Source: a virus
Length of the DNA stretch: 64,000 nucleotides
Reading direction: 5' to 3' (one strand)
Virus record (IMG/VR): IMGVR_UViG_3300025102_000015
Location: 21,635 to 85,634 of that record
This document shows, in pieces, positions 16,513 to 26,692 of this stretch; the stretch's first letter is position 1, and every line of letters begins with the position of its first letter. The notes under the pieces were generated by a model. The model did not search any database, was not told where the DNA came from, and worked only from the letters and a program-made list of their open reading frames with translations. Position numbers and translations under genes: made by a program.

Positions 16513-18787
16513 TATACAAGTTAATTATGCAACCTTTGATGTAGAAGATTATAAGCGTGAAGCTAAATTATCTTCATACAATCTACCCTTTACACCGCTT
16601 ACATTTAAAGCGCGTATACCTAGCTCTCTAGGCGGTGAAGCTGTAACTACACAATATAATACTCTTAAAGCAACCTTCGACTTTGGTGATGGTACCTACG
16701 GTAACACACTAACAAGTATACACGCATACCAATATCCAGGCGTATACAATGTTCGAATGATTTTACGGGATTGTGATAACAATAGTATATTAGCGTCATA
16801 TAGTACTAATGTCACAATACATGATTATATTACTAATACTTTTACTTTAACAGCAGGTCCGACTAAATCTAATATATTAGAATTATCAGCAGGTGAATTT
16901 TCTAACCCAATAACAATTAATTCCCAGACGCCCTTTTATCAAGATTTTCAAGATATCTATTTTTCTGTATCAGGGTGTGATGTACCTAACTTTTTTAATC
17001 TAAAACCAAATAAATTTAATAACCTTAGAGCATTTCACTCGTTTTATAAGAAAAACTACATTGACACGCTATCGGGATTTGAATATGAAGAGATAAAGAA
17101 AATGTCTTTATCATCTACAAACATATATATACGTTTAAGTGGAAACAATCATACATCAGGTAAAGGACCAACAGCTTTCTCTATAGTTAACACTATTAGT
17201 TCACATATTTCAAGCTTTCACGCTGGTAGCTCTGGTAAAGATATATTTTATTTTAAAACTGACAAACAAAAACAACCCTATAGACCTATTAACATATCTC
17301 TCTTTAAAGATAGAGATAATATTTTTTCAGATACTACATCTGGGTTTAAGAATAACGATTATTCAAATAACTTTACTATTGCTCTCTCTTCTTTAGTTGG
17401 AACGGTTTCTTCGCAAACTATTAGTAGTATAGCAATCACATCAAATGGTATACCTGGTGAAGGTGACAGTGTCACAACTTTTGAAGTTTCACCAGTTCAA
17501 TTTAAAGGGTTAGGTATCCCGTTTATTTTATCACCAAAGAACACAGGTTATTATACAATGAAGTCGTTGTCAAGTAACACAACACCTACATTCGAATTGT
17601 TATCTGGAACATCACCAGAAATTATACCTGGAGTCAGTGGTGTTGTTGTATCCACAACTCATTATGATATACAGAGTTTAAGTGGCGCGCCTTTATCTGC
17701 TTTTGATACAAGATTTTGGTATAGAGGTTTGTTAACATTTAATGACAAGACCTTAGCGACACTTTCTGGTAAACCATCTGTATTAACTTTAAGCGCCAAA
17801 TGTTTATATGAAGATACTGCTACGAGCCCAACGTTAAAAAATACTGTAACTGGTTTTGCTCCATTTACCTGTTACCCTAAAAATTATTATGAAGCTTATA
17901 AACAAAATGAAAATTTTGATTTTGAGCAAACAATAAAAGATTTAAGATTTCAAGAAATATTATTAGATAAAGATATACTATTTACGGATTTTATAGGTAC
18001 TATATTTGGTAGTGTTAGTAGCGATTATACTGTTCTTGGTAAAAAGTTATGGTCAAAGATACAAAACTTTACATCAAATACTAATGATATAGATTATTGT
18101 GATATAACATCTCTTATTAATTTAGCTAGTTTAACAGATGATGATGGTATAGTATTTGATAGAGCTTTGGCCCAGCAACCGGAGATGGTAGATAGGTTAA
18201 TGAGTGTCTTAAGTGTTAACTATAATAAATTTAGAGGTACACAAAATAAATTTGATGAAAATTATAACCCTCAAGGACATACGACAAAAGCCACATATGG
18301 TAAAAATTTAGATGGGTTGTTAAATACATCAACATATGAAGTATCTGCCGGTACAGATATAGTAGCTTATGAAAAATTTAGTGAAACGTATACAAGGTTA
18401 AATACATATCAACCTCTATGTGCACTAAGTGGTGGGTCTGGTGAGTTTGGCGCAGCATATTCACGTTCACGTAATACAAATACATATATGTTAAGTGATT
18501 TTAGTACAACCGTACCTACAGGATCTGCTATAACGAGTAGTGGCTCGTATTGGGGGTGGCCTTTAGTATTACCAACGTCGTATGATACAACAGAAGTAGA
18601 TAAATTTTATAAATTTTACAGTCTATCTGCTGGGTTTGATAATACTATAGAAGGAGGGTTAATTGATTATAAAAATGGCTTAACAACACTCGATTATAGT
18701 ACACCACTCAGTTCACTAGAGGGTGATAACAATGTATTTGATGTTATGATTCGAAACTCCTTATTTAGTAGTCTATCTCTGTTCTAG
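16505..18787 (+). CDS. Large baseplate/tail protein with PKD-like domain
   Basis: 760 residues. Near residues 58-100 there is a PKD-type Ig-like domain: F-D-F-G-D-G-T-Y-G, then H-A-Y-Q-Y-P-G-V-Y-N-V-R-M-I-L-R-D. The rest is Ser/Thr/Asn-rich and beta-like with no recognised family. Its ATG overlaps the end of gp6 by 8 nt, so it is co-translated with the wedge proteins. In T4, gp7 and gp8 follow near this position; this protein may take one of those roles, or be a peripheral wedge protein that contacts fibres. The role is inferred from position. Confidence 0.6.
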   Translation: MSNIQVNYATFDVEDYKREAKLSSYNLPFTPLTFKARIPSSLGGEAVTTQYNTLKATFDFGDGTYGNTLTSIHAYQYPGVYNVRMILRDCDNNSILASYSTNVTIHDYITNTFTLTAGPTKSNILELSAGEFSNPITINSQTPFYQDFQDIYFSVSGCDVPNFFNLKPNKFNNLRAFHSFYKKNYIDTLSGFEYEEIKKMSLSSTNIYIRLSGNNHTSGKGPTAFSIVNTISSHISSFHAGSSGKDIFYFKTDKQKQPYRPINISLFKDRDNIFSDTTSGFKNNDYSNNFTIALSSLVGTVSSQTISSIAITSNGIPGEGDSVTTFEVSPVQFKGLGIPFILSPKNTGYYTMKSLSSNTTPTFELLSGTSPEIIPGVSGVVVSTTHYDIQSLSGAPLSAFDTRFWYRGLLTFNDKTLATLSGKPSVLTLSAKCLYEDTATSPTLKNTVTGFAPFTCYPKNYYEAYKQNENFDFEQTIKDLRFQEILLDKDILFTDFIGTIFGSVSSDYTVLGKKLWSKIQNFTSNTNDIDYCDITSLINLASLTDDDGIVFDRALAQQPEMVDRLMSVLSVNYNKFRGTQNKFDENYNPQGHTTKATYGKNLDGLLNTSTYEVSAGTDIVAYEKFSETYTRLNTYQPLCALSGGSGEFGAAYSRSRNTNTYMLSDFSTTVPTGSAITSSGSYWGWPLVLPTSYDTTEVDKFYKFYSLSAGFDNTIEGGLIDYKNGLTTLDYSTPLSSLEGDNNVFDVMIRNSLFSSLSLF

Positions 18788-18790
18788 AGA

Positions 18791-18796
18791 TAAATA
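18791..18796 (+). promoter_or_regulatory. Late promoter core (TAAATA)
   Basis: GATAAATA ends 6 nt before the ATG at 18803, just after the stop of the previous gene. Confidence 0.65.
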
Positions 18797-18802
18797 TGTT
18801 TA

Positions 18803-21796
18803 ATGGATACTATTGTTACAGGCTACCCTGAAGTAGATTTATCTATAACTAATCCTAATGTAAAGCGTGATGATGCATTAGATAGGTTTACTCCATTTTC
18901 TTTTGTTCAGTTTATAGAAACTGTAACTGAGCAATATAATCCGGATACACTAACTGGATTTTATAATACGTATATTAGTAGATGGAATACACAAATTGAA
19001 GGTAAAGATAGTGATAATAAAGATATAATAATTGAACGATATCGTGACTTCTTAAAAGATATTACTTTAAATTTTTCTACTAATGCAGAGCGAAGATATC
19101 TTACACAGTTAGATTTTTCAGACGCGCATGATTTAGAAGTAGCGATGTCTTTTTACAGTAAAAAGATACGAAGTATTATATCATACTACAAAAGCAAAAG
19201 ACAGAAGCTACATTACGCATCTACAAAAGCAAAAGTAAAAGGTAGTACATTAGGCGCAGAGCAGGCTGCTATAGATCTTATTTTAGAATTTTTAGAAAAT
19301 CGAAGTACAGCTGCTAAGGACTACGATATAGATAAAATTAAAGAAAAGTTATCAATATCTATGACAGAGTATTTCGATAACTTCGCACAATACTTTAATA
19401 GGGATCCTAACGCGTCATCTTATGGTGAAACTTTTAAAGGTTACGATCCTTTACAAACACCACGGGATAATATATTTTTATCAGATGATGAGTCTCTTAT
19501 ACAACAAGTTTTTGCTAATGTCGCGAGTGATTTAATTGAGCTTAAAGAAGCTCAGCAAACTTTAAATTTTAACATAAAAGAAGATTCATTATTCAATAAT
19601 AAAAGAAAGCTTACAGAAAAGTTTATGGGGGCTGACTTCTATTATATTGCAACAGATGACGATGGACATCCGGAGCTAGATGAAAACAACAATATAAAAA
19701 TGTTGTTTAAAGCTGAAAAACCATATGCTAATTTCTTAAATCAAGATTTTCCATCAACTGCGTCAGTTTTTTCTAATGATATAATTAGTAAGCGAGATCT
19801 AGGATTTTTTAGACCGCAAAATTCTGCAATTGTAGTTATCGAGGGTAAGAGATTACAATTTTTTACAAGAAAAAAATACCCACCAAATCAATTATATATT
19901 TTTCCTGATCCTAGTTTATTTACAAATACAGAAAATGTTCTTACATTTATTATTGATACATCACGCGCCATTAATAACGCAAGTAAGGGTATTGCAGTTA
20001 ATCAGCCCAACACAGATAGAGACAGTACCGCTTTTATAGGTTATAATTCTGAAATGGGGCAGGATAGAAACTTAAATACTGATCTATCTTATCTATTCGA
20101 TGAAGGTTATATTTATGATGGTAAAAAGGATCTCATCGGTAATATATTTGGGTTAGTAAAGGACTCAAATTACTATAGAAATAATGTAACACTTGAAACG
20201 CGTAAACAGGTTAAGAGTCTGTTAATGAATGGTTATCAGTTTTTTGATGATCTATACGGTGAAGGATATAAATTTTCTTATAAAACAGCTGACTCGTCTA
20301 CATTTTCTGAAACTATAAGATCCGGATTATCTACATTCACTAATGGGTTTACAGGTAGAGGGCCTGCTGACTTATTACCTGATACGCCTGGTAGCTGGAC
20401 GAGCTTCCCAACTTCTGCTTATAATATATTTTACAGATATTTTAACCCATATCAAGGGCTAAAAGAGCCATCTAATTACTTAGAAGTTGACTATAAGAGA
20501 CCGGAGGGCTTAGTCATAGATGCAGATGTAAAGGAGGGAGCATATTTTGCCTTTTCAGATACAGAAGCTCTCGTAGACCCAACAAGTGCAACTGATATAG
20601 GTGTGTCAAATGTTTCAGATTTAAGCTCCTACGCTACAAGCACTGCACAATTTTATTTTTCAGAACTAGCTGAAGCGGGTATCGGGTTGTTTAACTCAAA
20701 TCCGCCGTACCCTGCTTCGTTTCCTAATAAGACTATCTTCACAGCGTTATGTGATCCAACTGATGCTTTTACTAAAAGTCTTGTAGGTAACTTTAGTTAC
20801 AATGTACGTTTATCTGGTGGGTCTGGAAACTCAGGGAATGATGTTAAAAATTATGACGGTGGGTTGTTTACAGATAATATAATATTCAATTATTCACAAA
20901 ATAGAGAGACATTTGATTATAATACTGACGTCTTTGCAAAGACGTCTATTGCAGATGTAACATCAGCGACTTCAAGATTTTTTAATAAGAGAGAGCATTT
21001 AGGTAAAATATATGTTAAAAATATAAACAAAGCGTGGAACGCGCCAGCGGTACAAGAGCTTACAGAAACACTACCATATCTCTCCACTAAATATAACAAA
21101 GCGGTTTGTAATGAATTATCTACAGCTGTGGTTAATTTTGATATCTTCTATAATACACTTTTTATTGAGACAAGTAGTTATGTAGTTATTGAAAGAACTA
21201 ACTATGACAAAGATACGTTTGAAACACCAAACACATTTACCAATTCTTTAACAATAAATACAAACTTTTTTGATAAAGCTAGTAATAGATTAAAAGTTGA
21301 GGATAATGTTTTTTATTGTCGAATGGCGAGGCAGCAAGTAAATTATAAAGGTGATAATTTTTACCCAGAAATTTACAGATATAATTATACAAAAGATAGT
21401 AGCGAACAAATATACCCAACAGCTGGTAACTCTGTTCTTTCGTCAGCAGCATATTTTGCATTAACGGCTGATGATTCTGTATACATTGAATGTAGTCGCC
21501 CGCAACTAACCTATAGCAGTGATAATAATCAATTTAATCTCGCTGTAATCTTAAAGGATCAGAATAAAGGCCCAGTTTTATTAAATTATCTCTTTGAGTA
21601 TGTTGATGACATTAAGTTTTTAAATACAGAGGCGTATGTATGTAATAATAGTAGATTTACCTTTAACTTTACTCAATCTGCAAAAAATATACGTAATTTA
21701 AATAATATTAATTTTGTACTATCGTCTATCGTACCTACACTTACAACAACATACGTTACCCCTTCACCTTTATCCGGAGCAGCTTTAATACTATGA
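18803..21796 (+). CDS. Very large baseplate protein, possible gp7 equivalent
   Basis: 997 residues, close to the size of T4 gp7 (1032), the clamp-like wedge protein. The first 250 residues are helical and charged (S-F-Y-S-K-K-I-R-S-I-I-S-Y-Y-K-S-K-R-Q-K near 110-130); the rest is beta-rich with many aromatic residues. No motif was recognised, so the gp7 suggestion rests on size and on its place two genes after gp6. It has its own late promoter and ends in an ATGA overlap with the next gene. Confidence 0.55.
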   Translation: MDTIVTGYPEVDLSITNPNVKRDDALDRFTPFSFVQFIETVTEQYNPDTLTGFYNTYISRWNTQIEGKDSDNKDIIIERYRDFLKDITLNFSTNAERRYLTQLDFSDAHDLEVAMSFYSKKIRSIISYYKSKRQKLHYASTKAKVKGSTLGAEQAAIDLILEFLENRSTAAKDYDIDKIKEKLSISMTEYFDNFAQYFNRDPNASSYGETFKGYDPLQTPRDNIFLSDDESLIQQVFANVASDLIELKEAQQTLNFNIKEDSLFNNKRKLTEKFMGADFYYIATDDDGHPELDENNNIKMLFKAEKPYANFLNQDFPSTASVFSNDIISKRDLGFFRPQNSAIVVIEGKRLQFFTRKKYPPNQLYIFPDPSLFTNTENVLTFIIDTSRAINNASKGIAVNQPNTDRDSTAFIGYNSEMGQDRNLNTDLSYLFDEGYIYDGKKDLIGNIFGLVKDSNYYRNNVTLETRKQVKSLLMNGYQFFDDLYGEGYKFSYKTADSSTFSETIRSGLSTFTNGFTGRGPADLLPDTPGSWTSFPTSAYNIFYRYFNPYQGLKEPSNYLEVDYKRPEGLVIDADVKEGAYFAFSDTEALVDPTSATDIGVSNVSDLSSYATSTAQFYFSELAEAGIGLFNSNPPYPASFPNKTIFTALCDPTDAFTKSLVGNFSYNVRLSGGSGNSGNDVKNYDGGLFTDNIIFNYSQNRETFDYNTDVFAKTSIADVTSATSRFFNKREHLGKIYVKNINKAWNAPAVQELTETLPYLSTKYNKAVCNELSTAVVNFDIFYNTLFIETSSYVVIERTNYDKDTFETPNTFTNSLTINTNFFDKASNRLKVEDNVFYCRMARQQVNYKGDNFYPEIYRYNYTKDSSEQIYPTAGNSVLSSAAYFALTADDSVYIECSRPQLTYSSDNNQFNLAVILKDQNKGPVLLNYLFEYVDDIKFLNTEAYVCNNSRFTFNFTQSAKNIRNLNNINFVLSSIVPTLTTTYVTPSPLSGAALIL

Positions 21797-22329
21797 ATAC
21801 TTTTACTCTCTCTTTATCTACAACACAAGCTGGTGATTCTACACTCTATGAAACTATTGATCTTTTCGATGTTACTAGCTTTAATATAAATTTGGTAGAT
21901 ATATTTACCGATACATTTCCAAATTATCTAGCAATTGATTGGGGCGACGGTACACCTGTACTAGAGCCCAATGTTACTATTTTTCGCGACTATTTAAAGG
22001 ATTCAATATATCCTGAAGTAAATAGAGGTATTGCACCAAAATATCTATCAGATCTATATAATCATATATACGAGCCGTCTAATTATGCGCTTAACAAGTC
22101 TGTAGTATTAAAAATTAATGTGGGGTATGTTACAGGTGAAACGACGCAATTAAGCGCACCTATAAATATACGAACGGGCGGTTATTATCAAACTGTTGAA
22201 GATATTGACTTAGTAGGGCTGGATCTCTTAAACAAAAGCTATAATAGCTCTAGATTTACATTTCTTACTAAAAAAGATAATTATATAGTTCAATTGGATA
22301 ACGAATCTTATAAAGAAGACACAGCATAA
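21793..22329 (+). CDS. Small tail protein with W-G-D-G motif
   Basis: 178 residues, starting in an ATGA overlap with the upstream gene. Residues about 47-57 (Y-L-A-I-D-W-G-D-G-T-P-V) resemble the start of a PKD-like or Ig-like strand pair, as in the 760-residue protein two genes upstream. No other family signal. Probably a baseplate accessory protein made together with its large neighbour. Confidence 0.5.
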   Translation: MNTFTLSLSTTQAGDSTLYETIDLFDVTSFNINLVDIFTDTFPNYLAIDWGDGTPVLEPNVTIFRDYLKDSIYPEVNRGIAPKYLSDLYNHIYEPSNYALNKSVVLKINVGYVTGETTQLSAPINIRTGGYYQTVEDIDLVGLDLLNKSYNSSRFTFLTKKDNYIVQLDNESYKEDTA

Positions 22330-22332
22330 ATA
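22327..22332 (+). promoter_or_regulatory. Late promoter core (TAAATA)
   Basis: CATAAATA overlaps the stop of the upstream gene and ends 6 nt before the ATG at 22339. It argues for that ATG over the in-frame TTG at 22333. Confidence 0.65.
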
Positions 22333-22338
22333 TTGTTA

Positions 22339-24717
22339 ATGGGATCTTTAGTAAAATCTAGTCTAAGTGCACTTAGCTCAGCAGAGGCTAGCTTTTGTCC
22401 GATGAATATTGAATTAGATCAATTTCCACGGACATTTAATGGCGGCTTTAAGATAAATTTTATTCAAGCTCTCTCTAGCTCACAAAGCTTTAAAAATTTA
22501 AATTATACTAACTTTTATCTTACTAATAATGTTTTATTAGATAGCGTTACAACATATAACGCACCAAAAATAAAGCCGAAAAAATATACATCGACGTTAA
22601 ATTTTGGAATTAGCGCTACGGCTTTTTGTACCTTCAAACAAGCTTCCTTAAGCACGTTTAAAATACAAAATAATATTTACGAAGCAGAAAATTATGGGAC
22701 AACATCAATTAGCTCTGAGAAGGGTGATGTTTTTGAAATTGAATTAGTGGATGATTTCAATTGTAGAGTTGCAACACGTGTTAACAATATTCGATATTTT
22801 CTTGTTGTAGAAGATGATAACACTAGCGAGTTTAAAGATACACGTGAAGTATTATTTGTTGCAGAAAGTCAGTTACCTTTATCAGGCTTTAATCTAAACT
22901 ACAACTTATGTAAATATACATCAATAAGCTATATTAATTTATATTCAACAAAAGCTAAATCTGGTACCCGGACGGTTTACGCCCTAACGAGTGATGGAAA
23001 TAAGGTTGTAGCTACAAGATTAAATCCAATAAATCAATATAATGAACTTGCAGTTACAGCTTTTAGTATAAGACTGGATCAGGAATTAAATTTAACTCTA
23101 CCGTCTCCGTATAATACATCATATATAACATATGATAATTCCGGTAAGGTTAAAAATGCAGCAAGCGATTTTAATTTACCCTCTAACTACTTATTTTATA
23201 GTTCGAGTAACAACGATAAGCAGGTTTTTAATTTTTTAACTTTAAAAAATATAGTAAATACACAAGATTCATTTACATCATCAAATAACCTCCTATCTAC
23301 ATCTGAAACTACTACCTTTGCGCAAAATTTAAGAAACTATACTAGTATTTTTTCTGACGTAGATAGTGAAGAAAATGAAACATTAGCATTAAACTATATT
23401 TACAATAATTATGATATAGTTATTAGGTCAGGCACGACACGCTTTACAACACCATCTTCACTTCAACCCTTTGATAAGATTAATATCAATGATACAAAAT
23501 TTGCAGATTGTGGTTCTTTTTCATTCGTTACGCCAGATTTATCAGATAGGGTATACAGTTTAGATGATAACTCTATTAAAGGTGAAAATGTAACCTACTT
23601 ATGTACGTGGTTATCTGGTGGTATAGGTAAACGCGGAACGTGGGTAGATAGATATTTTTATCCTGATTTAGTCACAAAAGAAGAAGCTTTAGGCGGAGTT
23701 GGATCATTTAATGTAACTTATGATCAAGCTGTTGAAAACTTAATTATGACTAATTCAGATCTTAAGACGTCGGTAACTGAAAAATATTATTTTGATAAAA
23801 AGAGTGATTTAGTTTTTGAACCATCAAAAAGATACAAATATGTGAGAATTGCAAAACAAGATTTTACTAAAAAATCTCCGACAAATTTTTGCGAAACTTC
23901 GGTTGTAAATAGAAAGGTTAATAATTACTTTTCTAATATAAATGAAAATGGTGGTTTTGGATTAGGATTTACAATACAAAACGATACAAATGATTTTTAT
24001 ATAGAGTCGGAATATAATTCAATTGACGGTGGTATTTGTTTTAAGAAAAATGGAAAAACTTGTAAGTTTACCTATAAGTTATTTGATAATAGCACCGAAG
24101 GTTTAAGTTTATCAGCTAGGATTGCGCAAACAACGTATGAGTATGAATTTGATATTGATTTATTTGAACAAAATAATGTTTTCTTATCTTTTGATGCTGT
24201 ATTAGGTGAGTTTAAATTATATTTAAATTCAATTGAGTTGTATACATTTGAAATTAACGCTTTTCAAATGTATACTAAACGACTTCTATTTGGTGATATT
24301 TTCATATATTATATGAATGAGGATAATGAGCAACAAAGTATAGAAATATTACGTAATGCTGCTAGCGACCCGGAAGATAGAATAGCTATTGATAATCTAT
24401 ATCTCTCCCTCGAACCTCTTAATGAGAATGAACGATTAGCTTTCTTGTTTAATTCCAGTCTTAATAATATACAAGATATTACTATATCTCTACCGTGTGG
24501 TCAGAGAAATTTAACAGACAACATACAATTAGTAAACTCGATTAATACAAATCTCAAACATAAGAGTAATGCGGTGGATATTAACATTAAGAATTTAAAT
24601 ATAACAGACAGTAGTATTCGCGATGAGGTTAAAAATATTATTTTAACAAACATTAAAAACTCTATTCCTAAAACAACTAATATTAACGAGGTTAAATTTA
24701 TAAACTATAAAAAATGA
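22339..24717 (+). CDS. Large tail/baseplate protein, possible lectin-like domain
   Basis: 792 residues from the ATG at 22339, chosen by the late promoter spacing. Beta-rich, Asn/Ser/Thr-rich. Around residues 540-680 the pattern F-G-L-G-F-T-I-Q-N-D ... G-G-I-C-F-K-K-N-G-K ... N-N-V-F-L-S-F-D-A-V-L-G-E-F-K-L-Y-L-N resembles a concanavalin/LamG-like jelly roll, which would fit carbohydrate binding. The very C-terminus is helical and Asn-rich. The last 4 nt overlap the next gene (ATGA). The fold suggestion is by eye and tentative. Confidence 0.5.
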   Translation: MGSLVKSSLSALSSAEASFCPMNIELDQFPRTFNGGFKINFIQALSSSQSFKNLNYTNFYLTNNVLLDSVTTYNAPKIKPKKYTSTLNFGISATAFCTFKQASLSTFKIQNNIYEAENYGTTSISSEKGDVFEIELVDDFNCRVATRVNNIRYFLVVEDDNTSEFKDTREVLFVAESQLPLSGFNLNYNLCKYTSISYINLYSTKAKSGTRTVYALTSDGNKVVATRLNPINQYNELAVTAFSIRLDQELNLTLPSPYNTSYITYDNSGKVKNAASDFNLPSNYLFYSSSNNDKQVFNFLTLKNIVNTQDSFTSSNNLLSTSETTTFAQNLRNYTSIFSDVDSEENETLALNYIYNNYDIVIRSGTTRFTTPSSLQPFDKININDTKFADCGSFSFVTPDLSDRVYSLDDNSIKGENVTYLCTWLSGGIGKRGTWVDRYFYPDLVTKEEALGGVGSFNVTYDQAVENLIMTNSDLKTSVTEKYYFDKKSDLVFEPSKRYKYVRIAKQDFTKKSPTNFCETSVVNRKVNNYFSNINENGGFGLGFTIQNDTNDFYIESEYNSIDGGICFKKNGKTCKFTYKLFDNSTEGLSLSARIAQTTYEYEFDIDLFEQNNVFLSFDAVLGEFKLYLNSIELYTFEINAFQMYTKRLLFGDIFIYYMNEDNEQQSIEILRNAASDPEDRIAIDNLYLSLEPLNENERLAFLFNSSLNNIQDITISLPCGQRNLTDNIQLVNSINTNLKHKSNAVDINIKNLNITDSSIRDEVKNIILTNIKNSIPKTTNINEVKFINYKK

Positions 24718-26678
24718 TTGAATATTTTAAATATGCTGCTACTGGTAGTTTTACCTTAAGTGGTGCACCATATACGGGATTTGTTAACGTAAGAGATGGT
24801 GTAGCTTATACCGGTAAATCACTTACTCAGTCTTCACAAATTTTACAATCTACTGATACTTTTTTCGCAAATAGTATTTTACATGAATTAGAGTTTGATA
24901 GAACAACAACACCTACTGTAGAGTCCGACATACTAACTAGACCTGTTATATCTCCGAGAAGTGTAATTGATCAATCTTTTATTGATACAAATTTAGGTAT
25001 TTTAAATCAAAACAATCTTAATTTATATGCATTAAATATAACATCGCGAAATGATTTGCTTAACTTTAAAAATTCTGCAAAAAATGGAAATGCATACTTT
25101 TTGGGGCTATCGAGTGGTAAAAATGATACACGTAATGATGATACAAAACTAGCTAAAGATAATCAATTTCCTATACAAATAGACCCGTTTAGTTTTATTG
25201 ATAAAATACAAGGTGTAAGTGTATTGGATGATACTATCGATAGCACTCTTTTTGTTTATAATAATGAAACGTATTTTTATTTTACGACAACCTCTTCATC
25301 ATCGCACACCTTTTCAGGTAGTTTTGTTAAGAACAGTACTCTAGTGCCTATTACACCTGATGAGGATACAGGTGAAACTTTATTTAAAGGTGGTACTAGG
25401 TTTACATATGACAATTCAACGGATATATTATATAGCTTGTCTGCTGGTTCTGCAGAAATAAATCTTAATTTATACGATAATAGCTTTGTTAATCCTTGCG
25501 GTAAGTTAAAATTAGTAGATAAAATATCCTTACGAGAAAATATTATTGATGAAACAGTTAAAATAGGAAATAATTTATTAGGGTATAGATACCGGGAGGA
25601 CGGGGAAGAGAATAATACAATTGCTATTTCTATTAGGAATAAGTACTCGAATAAATTAATTGCAACAATCACAGCCGAGGAAGATGAAAGTATAGTTTCT
25701 TTTGATATAAGAGACTCGGATGATTCTATTTTAATTTTAACCGAGCCGGGTCAGGTACCACCAGAAGTTAGTGAAAAAGACACTAGCGGTGAAGGTGTAT
25801 TTTACCTATATCAATTAGACGCTGAAAAAATAACTAATCTAAGTTCGAGTTTAAATCCAAAATGTGTATTTAGACATAGACCAACATATGAGTTTTCTGC
25901 AGTTGAGGGAGATGATATTAATATATTTTTCTCTCAAAACGATTCAAACGTCTTTATAATAAATGATAGGGGATTTATAACAACAAGATTTATATCGAAT
26001 CCTGAAGAAGTTTCTGGCTTTGCAGATCCAGATAATTTACAATATCTCCCCGATATGTATTTTGATAACACAGGGGAGAGATTTAATTTAATTGAAAAGA
26101 AGTTTAATTCTAATACACTTAGATCAAACTACTTTAATTACATAAATTATATAGTATCAAAAAATGAAACTGATCTATTTTTTCTTCTACATAATATAGG
26201 CCGTATATATTTGTTTAAAGAAAGCAATTTATTGTATCAAAATTTTGTACCACTCGATCTTAAGAATTTGTATGAAAAAATTACTAGTTGTGAGTCCAGT
26301 TTAGGAAGTACATTGAATAGTGAGATACAAAACATTATTAAAGATACGGTAAATATCTTTTTAAGCCTTAGTCTTATACCAGCTGCAACAATATCAGCTG
26401 GTATACCTATACTAAGAGATTATATAACATATAAAGGGTTAGACATTAATTTTAGAGATATCGAGTTTCATGAAAACGAAGCAGTAGATTATAATGTTGT
26501 TTCTCGTGTAATCAATCAACTTTTTGAGCTACAGCAACAAGTTTTAAATAGTATAATAGATAAAACAGAATTATTAGAAGAACCGGAGGAGGACTTTTTC
26601 GGTGAAATTGTAATCGGTGAGACTGAATTTGATGAAATAAACCCAGGTAGTACTGATAGTGGTTCTCCTAATTACTAA
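24714..26678 (+). CDS. Tail/baseplate structural protein, unknown
   Basis: 654 residues, coupled by ATGA to the previous gene. Mostly beta-type sequence with a repeated spacing of short strands (possibly a propeller) followed by a helical segment from about residue 515 to 620 with I-I-N-Q-L-F-E-L-Q-Q-Q-V-L-N-S-I-I-D, which could be a trimerising or anchoring coil. The acidic C-terminus (E-E-P-E-E-D-F-F-G-E) may be a docking tail. It stands between wedge-type proteins and the fibres, so a fibre-attachment role is plausible but not shown. Confidence 0.5.
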   Translation: MIEYFKYAATGSFTLSGAPYTGFVNVRDGVAYTGKSLTQSSQILQSTDTFFANSILHELEFDRTTTPTVESDILTRPVISPRSVIDQSFIDTNLGILNQNNLNLYALNITSRNDLLNFKNSAKNGNAYFLGLSSGKNDTRNDDTKLAKDNQFPIQIDPFSFIDKIQGVSVLDDTIDSTLFVYNNETYFYFTTTSSSSHTFSGSFVKNSTLVPITPDEDTGETLFKGGTRFTYDNSTDILYSLSAGSAEINLNLYDNSFVNPCGKLKLVDKISLRENIIDETVKIGNNLLGYRYREDGEENNTIAISIRNKYSNKLIATITAEEDESIVSFDIRDSDDSILILTEPGQVPPEVSEKDTSGEGVFYLYQLDAEKITNLSSSLNPKCVFRHRPTYEFSAVEGDDINIFFSQNDSNVFIINDRGFITTRFISNPEEVSGFADPDNLQYLPDMYFDNTGERFNLIEKKFNSNTLRSNYFNYINYIVSKNETDLFFLLHNIGRIYLFKESNLLYQNFVPLDLKNLYEKITSCESSLGSTLNSEIQNIIKDTVNIFLSLSLIPAATISAGIPILRDYITYKGLDINFRDIEFHENEAVDYNVVSRVINQLFELQQQVLNSIIDKTELLEEPEEDFFGEIVIGETEFDEINPGSTDSGSPNY

Positions 26679-26680
26679 GA

Positions 26681-26686
26681 TAAATA
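26681..26686 (+). promoter_or_regulatory. Late promoter core (TAAATA)
   Basis: GATAAATA ends 6 nt before the ATG of the large fibre gene at 26693. Confidence 0.65.
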
Positions 26687-26692
26687 TAGATA

